Source of the DNA: Actinomycetota bacterium
Lineage (GTDB): Bacteria > Actinomycetota > Acidimicrobiia > Acidimicrobiales > Acidimicrobiaceae
NCBI GenBank assembly: GCA_027320695.1
Contig: DAHVKW010000003.1
Coordinates: forward strand, 1 to 44,131
Length of the DNA: 44,131 bases
Direction of reading: 5' to 3'
Shown here one piece after another: positions 37,730-44,131 of the stretch. A model generated the notes under the pieces. It was given only the letters and a program-made list of their open reading frames with translations, did no database searches and was not told where the DNA came from. The translations under genes and the position numbers were made by a program. Numbering within the stretch: position 1 is the stretch's first letter; each line of letters starts with the position of its first letter.

Positions 37730-38948
37730 TCCCACTTCCGGCGTCAGCGGAGATATGCTCCTGTCCGCAATGGTGGACCTTGGCGCGGACCAGGAAGAGC
37801 TGTGCAGCGCATTGAGCACAATCGAAGCTCTGGATGGTTTTCAACTCCGGTTTGACCCTGTGACCCGCTGCGGATTGAGAGCGCTCCATGCGGAAGTCAA
37901 GCTGCCTGAGACGGGGGTGCACAGGAGGCTTTCCCAGGTCCATTCGATCATTGACCATTCGGATCTGAGCCAGCCGCAGAAAGACCTGTCAATGGAGATC
38001 TTTTCCAAGCTGGCTCAGGCGGAAGCAAAAGTGCACGGAGTAACAGTCGAGGAAGTCGAGCTGCATGAGGTAGGAGCGCTGGACTCCATTTTGGACATAT
38101 GCGGATTCGCGGTCGCAAAGGATCTTCTTGGGTTTGATCAGCTCTATACCTCTCCTCCCGCGCTCGGCAGGGGAGTGTCGAGAGGCTCCCATGGGGGCCT
38201 GGCTGTTCCGGTTCCGGCAGTTCTCGAGCTATTGGCGGACAAGCAAGCATACGGGGGCTCTCCGGATTTCGAAGCTACCACTCCAACTGGAGCGGCAATC
38301 CTTTCATCAGCGGCCGTATTTTGCGAGCAGATGCCGGAGATGATCATTAGTGCCGTTGGGTACGGCGCGGGCACCAAGGATCCTGTCGAGTTCCCTAATG
38401 TCGTGCAAATGACCCTCGGGACTATTAGCCATGAAGAGCATCGCGCTCCGCAGTTGCCGGGTCACTTCGAGCAGATCGTGGAGCTTCAGACCAATCTCGA
38501 CGACATTACAGGCGAGCTGAGCGGGTATTTGATTTCCGCTTTATTGTCCAAGGGGGCATTGGATGCCTTTGTTACCCCGGTCATTGCCAAGAAAGACCGC
38601 TCAGGCATGCTGCTAACTGTGGCTGCATCTTCCAACGACGCTGTTGGAATCTGTACAGAAATGTTTTCCCTTACCGGAACCCTTGGAATTAGAACAATAC
38701 CCAAATGGCGCTATGTTTTGGACCGTCAGTTCTTCGAAGTCACCGTTCTGGGGGAGGTCTTGTCAGTGAAGGCGGGACCTTTTAGAGCCAAGGTGGAGTT
38801 CAGCCAGCTGGCCGATTTAGCGGAGAAGCGAAATGTGCCGATCGTGCAGCTGGAGCGGATGGTTCAGACGGAGATCGAAAACTATATGCGAGCCAATTCG
38901 ATAGATTTTAGTTATGGAGAATGGCCCCCCGAGGGCGAGATTGGATAG
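37707..38948 (+). CDS. larC: LarC nickel insertion protein
   Basis: NPTSGVSGDMLLSAMVDLGAD, EVELHEVGALDSILDICG, TPTGAAIL, QTNLDDITGE; overlaps larB by 23 nt. Confidence 0.93.
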   Translation: MARVAWVNPTSGVSGDMLLSAMVDLGADQEELCSALSTIEALDGFQLRFDPVTRCGLRALHAEVKLPETGVHRRLSQVHSIIDHSDLSQPQKDLSMEIFSKLAQAEAKVHGVTVEEVELHEVGALDSILDICGFAVAKDLLGFDQLYTSPPALGRGVSRGSHGGLAVPVPAVLELLADKQAYGGSPDFEATTPTGAAILSSAAVFCEQMPEMIISAVGYGAGTKDPVEFPNVVQMTLGTISHEEHRAPQLPGHFEQIVELQTNLDDITGELSGYLISALLSKGALDAFVTPVIAKKDRSGMLLTVAASSNDAVGICTEMFSLTGTLGIRTIPKWRYVLDRQFFEVTVLGEVLSVKAGPFRAKVEFSQLADLAEKRNVPIVQLERMVQTEIENYMRANSIDFSYGEWPPEGEIG

Positions 38949-38958
38949 GTGGTAGCCC

Positions 38959-39891
38959 GTGGAATTCAGACAGCTCGGCAAAAGCGGTTTAACGGTTTCT
39001 GTTGTTGGTCTTGGATGCAATAATTTCGGGGTCCGCTGTGATTTCGAGCAGACTGAAGATGTCATCAATGCAGCTATCGAAAACGGGATAACCTTCTTCG
39101 ATACCGCCGATATCTACGGCGGCCACGGAGGCTCTGAGTCATTCATGGGAATGATCCTGAAAGGCCGCAGAGAACAGATCGTACTTGGCTCCAAATTTGG
39201 AATGGACATGGGTACCTCCGATGTCGCCAGAGGCTCGAGGCGCTACGTGCGCAAAGCGATAGAGGCGTCCCTGCGCAGGCTTCATACCGACTATCTCGAT
39301 CTTTACCAGTTCCACGAGCCGGATCCTCATACCCCGATTGAAGAGACGCTTAGCGCGCTTGACGAATTGGTCAAAGAGGGAAAGGTTCGCTATATCGGGT
39401 CTTCCAACTTTGCCGGTTGGCAAATCGCAGAGGCGGAACTTGTGTCGCAGGCTAAAAACTCGGAGCGCTTTATTTCAGCACAGAACCACTACTCCCTAAT
39501 AGAGCACTCAGTCGAAAAAGAGGTTGTTCCAGCTTGCATGAATTTTGGGATCGGCGTGCTTCCCTACTATCCGTTGGCCTCGGGATTGTTGACCGGCAAA
39601 TTCCGCAGAGGCGAAGAGCCGCCTCAAGGAACAAGACTTTCCGGCCGCCGCGAAGAGCTGGAGAAGGCGGACTGGGACGTCATCGACGGACTCGCTGATC
39701 TTGCCAAATCATTGGGCGGAAGCCTGCTGGATCTTTCCATTTCAGCACTGGCGGCAAAGCCCGCCGTTTCTTCGGTGATTGCCGGAGCCACGCGTCCGGA
39801 ACAGGTCGCGACGAATGTAAAAGCGATAGAGCTCAAGCTGAGTGATGATGACATGGCAAAGGTCCGGGAGATTACCGGCTCTTTGTTCTGA
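38959..39891 (+). CDS. Aldo/keto reductase
   Basis: TVSVVGLGCNNFG, FFDTADIYGGHGGSE, DLYQFHEPDPHTPIEET, GTG start. Confidence 0.93.
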   Translation: MEFRQLGKSGLTVSVVGLGCNNFGVRCDFEQTEDVINAAIENGITFFDTADIYGGHGGSESFMGMILKGRREQIVLGSKFGMDMGTSDVARGSRRYVRKAIEASLRRLHTDYLDLYQFHEPDPHTPIEETLSALDELVKEGKVRYIGSSNFAGWQIAEAELVSQAKNSERFISAQNHYSLIEHSVEKEVVPACMNFGIGVLPYYPLASGLLTGKFRRGEEPPQGTRLSGRREELEKADWDVIDGLADLAKSLGGSLLDLSISALAAKPAVSSVIAGATRPEQVATNVKAIELKLSDDDMAKVREITGSLF

Positions 39892-40251
39892 TGTCGCCGC
39901 TTCGTTCCTGTCTGCTTAGCTGGCGGGTGCAGCTGCCGGGGACTTGAGGCTGGAGGACGAGCCGCCGTCCATTCGGCTCGGTGAGATTACCAGAATCCGC
40001 AGTTTGAAAAGATTTTCTTTCATTTCATTTGTTGTTCATCCTCGCGTTATTTTTCTGTAACAAACGCCGTTTAGAAATATATGCATGGCTGGCTACGCAG
40101 AGATGATCGCAGTGGATGAGAACGGATTTGAAATCGGTGCTCCGTCATCGAAAATCCGTGCGCAGAACTGCGTAGCGGCTTATAGGTCTACCCCCAGGAG
40201 TGTCGGTGCGGCCGCCGCAATGGCTGGCCCATCAATTATGACGCTCGAACC

Positions 40252-40315
40252 TTGCAATGCCACCGAAACCCCCTCGGAGCTGCGCCGCTAGCCCACGGCG
40301 CAGCGGGCATTGCAA
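40252..40315. other. Nested inverted repeat between convergent genes
   Basis: Outer TTGCAATGCC (40252..40261) / GGCATTGCAA (40306..40315); inner GCTGCGCC (40279..40286) / GGCGCAGC (40297..40304). Confidence 0.5.
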
Positions 40316-40383
40316 TTCATTTATTTGATCTGTGTCCCAGAAGCGGTATCTTCAAAGAGTTAATTTTCATCCCTCTTCGTGGT

Positions 40384-41859
40384 CTAACTTCGAAGATCTT
40401 CCGGTTCGAACAGGTTGACTATCGGGGCCTCGCCTTTGAGTCCAAGCTCTTGCCATCTGGCAGCCACTTTCTCGTATACATTTCTATCGAGACGCGTGCG
40501 TTTCGCGAATTCCTTGATGTATTTGAACTCTTTGCAAGCGTTGATGATGCATTTTGATCCCCAAGGTCTGAGCTCAGGAGGGTTCTGGCTGGGGTCTAGA
40601 TAGGTGCTCCAAGTTTCTCGCAAGATATCGATAGAGTCTTTTGGCCTGGACCTAGTGGCCATCGCCCAAATCACTTCGGCGAGATTCGCCGGATCGACGT
40701 CCTCGTCTACCACCACGACGTACTTGGTGAAGTACGCTCCTCCCATGCACTGGGCTGCCAGCGCGCCCACTTGTGCCGCATGGCCAGCATATTTTTGCTC
40801 TATCGATACGACAGTCCAGCCCCATCCGGCAGCTTCCGGAGGGGACCATACTCCTTTGATCCCCGGCACTCCCATGGACTCGAGGTCGCTCCATACCTTC
40901 GCAGATTTTGCCAGTCCCCACATCGCTCCAGCTTCATTGGACGGCCAATCCGCCATAAGGGCTGACATTAATATCGGATTGTTGCGATACCGTATTGCGC
41001 TGATCTCGATATATGGAGTCGGTCCTCCCGGTCGACCGTAGTAGCCCTGAAATTCTCCGAAGGGGCCTTCTTGTTCAACTTGGTTAGGGTACGAGAACCC
41101 CTCGATGATGATCTCAGCGTTGGCTGGAAGCTTCAGGCCGGTGATTTCGCTGGTGAAGACTTCTATTGGCTCTCCAGCTATGCCACCCGCGAATTCATAT
41201 TCGGAAACGTCTTTAGGAAATGTGGTGGCCGCCGTCAGGTAGAGCAGCGGGTCGCATCCATACACGGCTGCGACAGGAGCTGGCTTGCCTTGGCTCCACC
41301 AGAGCTCGCGGTCAAGCAATGCGTCTTTTCCTGGAGAAGCGTAGAAGCCAACTTGGTTTGGTCCTTCGATCATCTGCCTGTAGGTTCCAAGGTTGATTCT
41401 CTTTGAATTTGGATCCATGGTGAGAACCACGTCGGCTGTTCCTATGTATGCGCCTCCGTCTCCGGGCCACATCACCGGTGCTCCAAACTTAGTGACGTCG
41501 ACTTCGTCGCCCATTTCAATGTTCTGGTTCACCGGAGCGCTGCTCGGATCGACTTTTATTGGCTGAGTTCTGTAGCTCATCTTGTGCGCTAGGGTTCGCG
41601 CGAGATCAAGCGGCCCCGTTTCAGGGTCTTCGCGAACGGTGACGGCAAGCCTGCGGTAACTCGAACCGAAGGGGTTGAACAGGACTCGAAAGCCTCGATG
41701 TCCTTGGATATTCTCGAAGAGCAGGGTGGGACCTCCAACCTGCTTACCAGAAAGATATGTGATGGTAGACATCTCGAGGACCGGGTCAACCTCAGCCTCG
41801 ATTCTTGTGAGCTCCCCTAAATCCTCGACCTTTGCCAGCCAATCACCTAAGCTTTTCAC
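40384..41859 (-). CDS. UbiD-family prFMN-dependent (de)carboxylase, copy 4 (very similar to copy 2)
   Basis: EGPFGEFQGYYGRPGGPTPYIEISAIRYRNNPILMSALMADWPSNE; likely GTG start at 41859 preceded by AGGAG. Confidence 0.92.
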   Translation of the reverse strand: MKSLGDWLAKVEDLGELTRIEAEVDPVLEMSTITYLSGKQVGGPTLLFENIQGHRGFRVLFNPFGSSYRRLAVTVREDPETGPLDLARTLAHKMSYRTQPIKVDPSSAPVNQNIEMGDEVDVTKFGAPVMWPGDGGAYIGTADVVLTMDPNSKRINLGTYRQMIEGPNQVGFYASPGKDALLDRELWWSQGKPAPVAAVYGCDPLLYLTAATTFPKDVSEYEFAGGIAGEPIEVFTSEITGLKLPANAEIIIEGFSYPNQVEQEGPFGEFQGYYGRPGGPTPYIEISAIRYRNNPILMSALMADWPSNEAGAMWGLAKSAKVWSDLESMGVPGIKGVWSPPEAAGWGWTVVSIEQKYAGHAAQVGALAAQCMGGAYFTKYVVVVDEDVDPANLAEVIWAMATRSRPKDSIDILRETWSTYLDPSQNPPELRPWGSKCIINACKEFKYIKEFAKRTRLDRNVYEKVAARWQELGLKGEAPIVNLFEPEDLRS

Positions 41860-41942
41860 CCTCTGCACTCCTTTCCTAAAGCCCGAAACTGTCTGGCGTT
41901 TTGGAGCCAAAACCTACTTGGATCATCCAAGCCGCTACAGCT

Positions 41943-42674
41943 TCACGTATCCGGCCACATAAAGGTCGCCGAAATTATTGTTAGATCAGCCAGACTTGCG
42001 TATGCGAGATTGGACTTGCCTGGATGCCTGATTGGGATTTCAGGGTTGCCGGGCTCGATTTCACTCATTGCGCGAAGCGCTTGATCTATATGATGCCACC
42101 CCGGTCGGGGCACTGAAAATTCTAGATCTGCGGGAGAGGCCTGGGTTCTGCGCGCCAATCCCAACATTCCAGAACTTGAGCCGTCAGAAGAGACGGCAAA
42201 GACCTTACCACTTGACCCAGCCTGACCTGCGCCATCCCAAGCGAAGATACCGATAGCATCCGTCTTTGGAAAGAAGTAATCCAAAGATGAGTTTGCGAGG
42301 ATCATCGAAAAGACTTCTCCAGATGATTTGGTAGGCCGGTTCCGGGCTTCGATGTCCCCGGTTGTGAGTATTTTGCAATTTGAACAGCCGCTAAATACGG
42401 ATTGGATGCCTTTGGCAATAGCTGAGCCCATCGTGTTGCCAAAGGTTGTCACTGCTGCACTGACCAGCCCGCCATTGGAATTTACAGTCGCCTTGTCCGC
42501 CATCAAACGGCCTATCTCAACTAGAGAGGGCGTCGAACCGCCAGACATTCCTTGGCTAAAACCTTGGCTGGCAATTCTCGAATCAGGTTTGCCAGTCAGC
42601 ACTCCTGTGGCCGTAGTATTAGCGGCATCTGCGGCCTTGACCGGGGCCTTTCTCAAAGAGCTCATTTCCCCCAC
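41943..42674 (-). CDS. Hypothetical protein
   Basis: 243-aa ORF with plausible composition, no recognised family; directly upstream of UbiD copy 4. Confidence 0.45.
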   Translation of the reverse strand: MGEMSSLRKAPVKAADAANTTATGVLTGKPDSRIASQGFSQGMSGGSTPSLVEIGRLMADKATVNSNGGLVSAAVTTFGNTMGSAIAKGIQSVFSGCSNCKILTTGDIEARNRPTKSSGEVFSMILANSSLDYFFPKTDAIGIFAWDGAGQAGSSGKVFAVSSDGSSSGMLGLARRTQASPADLEFSVPRPGWHHIDQALRAMSEIEPGNPEIPIRHPGKSNLAYASLADLTIISATFMWPDT

Positions 42675-42994
42675 TTACGCACGAATTGATGCGAAACCCG
42701 AAACACAGAAAATCATGCGACTGCGTCGTTGTATCACTACCGGGAGATAGCTTTGCAGCGTTACATGATATGAATTGGCGCTACTGATAGTCGAACGCAA
42801 AAATAGCGGATTGCACCAACACAAGAGACATAAGTTGCAATTCTTCCCCACACCTTTGAATGCGTAACCGATACTAGCACCTTCGCGCATATCGCTGGGT
42901 CTCAAATGCTCGAGTCGCTTGGTACGCAAGAGGCAGACGAGGAACTGGCAAGGCTGGGCCCGGGAGGGCGAGTTACCTGGATTCGCAGCATCGA

Positions 42995-43210
42995 ATGATC
43001 GAATTTCCCGGCTTTTTGGATGCGGCGCGCTTTGTCGATCTCGGATGCCCTGACCGCGAAGCGCTGAATCAATATCTGGATATCTCGATAATTTGGGGCA
43101 TGGTCTCTCTGGTATTGAAGACCCGGAATGCCGGAGGAGCCACGGCCGCCGATATCGCAACGGCCAAGATCCTCGATAGGGCTGCCAGGGAGCTGATAGA
43201 ACCTGAATGA
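42995..43210 (+). CDS. Hypothetical small protein
   Basis: MIEFPGFLDAARFVDLGCPDREALNQYLDISIIWGMVSLVLKTRNAGGATAADIATAKILDRAARELIEPE; ATGA overlap with a preceding short ORF. Confidence 0.4.
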   Translation: MIEFPGFLDAARFVDLGCPDREALNQYLDISIIWGMVSLVLKTRNAGGATAADIATAKILDRAARELIEPE

Positions 43211-43246
43211 GTCAAATCTGAGCGTTTGGATGAAGCTGGCTTTGGA

Positions 43247-43768
43247 TCAAGGCTGGCTTTTGTGGCCGGCCTTTTTTTCGATGCCGAAGGTGAGCTTTTC
43301 AACTAGCCTCAGCAAAGCCTGGACCTCGGATTTTGGCCAATGCGCCACTACTTCGGCAATAGTTTGCTGGCGGAGCTTGACAACCTCGTCGAGCACCCTC
43401 TTGCCGGCTGGCGAGATGATGATCAGGTATGCCCTGGCGTCCTGTTCGTGCACCTTACGGGTAACAAGCCCGTTGGCTTCCAACTGTTTGAGCTGGCGGG
43501 AGACGGTTGATATATCAAGGGATAAGATGCCGGCCAGATCGCTTGGCCTGAGAGGACCATGTTCGTCCAATAATGCGAGCTGCCAATATCCAGCTCCATC
43601 TATCGCCGAAGCCTCTTTGGAGCAGTGAGGATAGGTTATTTTGCGCAACGCGCGTCCCAATCTGAAGAGCAGATGCTCGAGCTCAGGACTGTCGACTCTT
43701 GACCCGCCGGTTTCCGGCGAACTTGCATGATCAATCATAGAATTTGAAATAGATGCTTCCTCAAGCAT
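43247..43768 (-). CDS. MarR family transcriptional regulator
   Basis: wHTH: GPLRPSDLAGILSLDISTVSRQLKQLEANGLVTRKVHEQDARAYLIIISPAGKRVLDEV. Confidence 0.9.
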   Translation of the reverse strand: MLEEASISNSMIDHASSPETGGSRVDSPELEHLLFRLGRALRKITYPHCSKEASAIDGAGYWQLALLDEHGPLRPSDLAGILSLDISTVSRQLKQLEANGLVTRKVHEQDARAYLIIISPAGKRVLDEVVKLRQQTIAEVVAHWPKSEVQALLRLVEKLTFGIEKKAGHKSQP

Positions 43769-43954
43769 TTTTTGCTCAAGCCGGTAGAAATGTCATTACC
43801 GGCTGCTTTTATTGTTAATCCAGATCTCATCATAGGCCTTTCGTCCAACAATGTTAAACGTGGCTATCTGGGTAGGCTGAAAGCCACCGCCGAGGAACTG
43901 AGTTTGAGGGATGTGAGCTTGGTATTCTGGGTTGGTCATCTGTAAGGAGCGGAT

Positions 43955-44131
43955 TTGCGTTCAGATCTGAAGCTTGGAACGGTGGTCTCAACCACGGATT
44001 TGTTGAAGTTCCTCTCATGCGAAGAGCTGTCGGTTCTTGATCTGATGCGGTCAAAAGGTCTCGCCGCTCCAATCCCCGCGACCGTCTCGGAGCAGCTGGC
44101 GGCGAAGATGGGTTTGGCGAGCGAAGCTGTC
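43955..44131 (+). CDS. Unidentified protein, N-terminal part only (runs off window edge)
   Basis: Open frame from TTG after AAGGAG: LRSDLKLGTVVSTTDLLKFLSCEELSVLDLMRSKGLAAPIPATVSEQLAAKMGLASEAV. Confidence 0.45.
   Translation, partial: MRSDLKLGTVVSTTDLLKFLSCEELSVLDLMRSKGLAAPIPATVSEQLAAKMGLASEAV

Noticed and set aside
40085-40291. 68-aa plus-strand ORF
   Set aside because: No Shine-Dalgarno sequence, no family resemblance, and its 3' end runs into the nested inverted repeat.
42675-43160. 161-aa minus-strand ORF
   Set aside because: Composition is not protein-like, and it overlaps the better small ORF 42995..43210.
1-44131. CRISPR arrays, transposases, prophage or toxin-antitoxin modules
   Set aside because: No regularly spaced repeats, transposase motifs, phage structural genes or recognisable TA pairs seen by eye.

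Overview
This 44 kb window looks chromosomal and actinobacterial. An Acidimicrobiia-like origin is only an inference from gene content. Clear genes: a DUF4395 protein; a NarL-type response regulator with its sensor kinase; a PreT/GltD-like oxidoreductase; a cluster of three cupredoxin-like lipoproteins with a Tat-exported 4x[4Fe-4S] protein and an NrfD/PsrC membrane subunit; acetyl-CoA synthetase; a cytochrome P450; four UbiD-family (de)carboxylases; SQR; two radical SAM/SPASM maturases; an FlK-like thioesterase; an RDD protein; hisS; two convergent secreted beta-propellers; tRNA-Ser(UGA); pheA; larB-larC; an aldo/keto reductase; and a MarR regulator. The most interesting system is on the minus strand at about 28.2-30.1 kb. 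A textbook cobalamin riboswitch precedes a 47-aa single-Cys peptide ORF missing from the supplied ORF track (29651..29794, MTTKSKKATVTAYRKACQPTGIGLSHYVLVVNTPVHQEENEGRADVA). That ORF is followed by a radical SAM/SPASM enzyme, so the whole looks like a B12-controlled RiPP locus. Second is the cupredoxin/Fe-S/NrfD cluster, which has no catalytic molybdopterin subunit in the window and an unusual Cys-x3-Cys copper-site motif. Third is the UbiD expansion, including a missed 49-aa zinc-ribbon ORF directly after one UbiD gene. No searches were run; family calls come from motif recognition.
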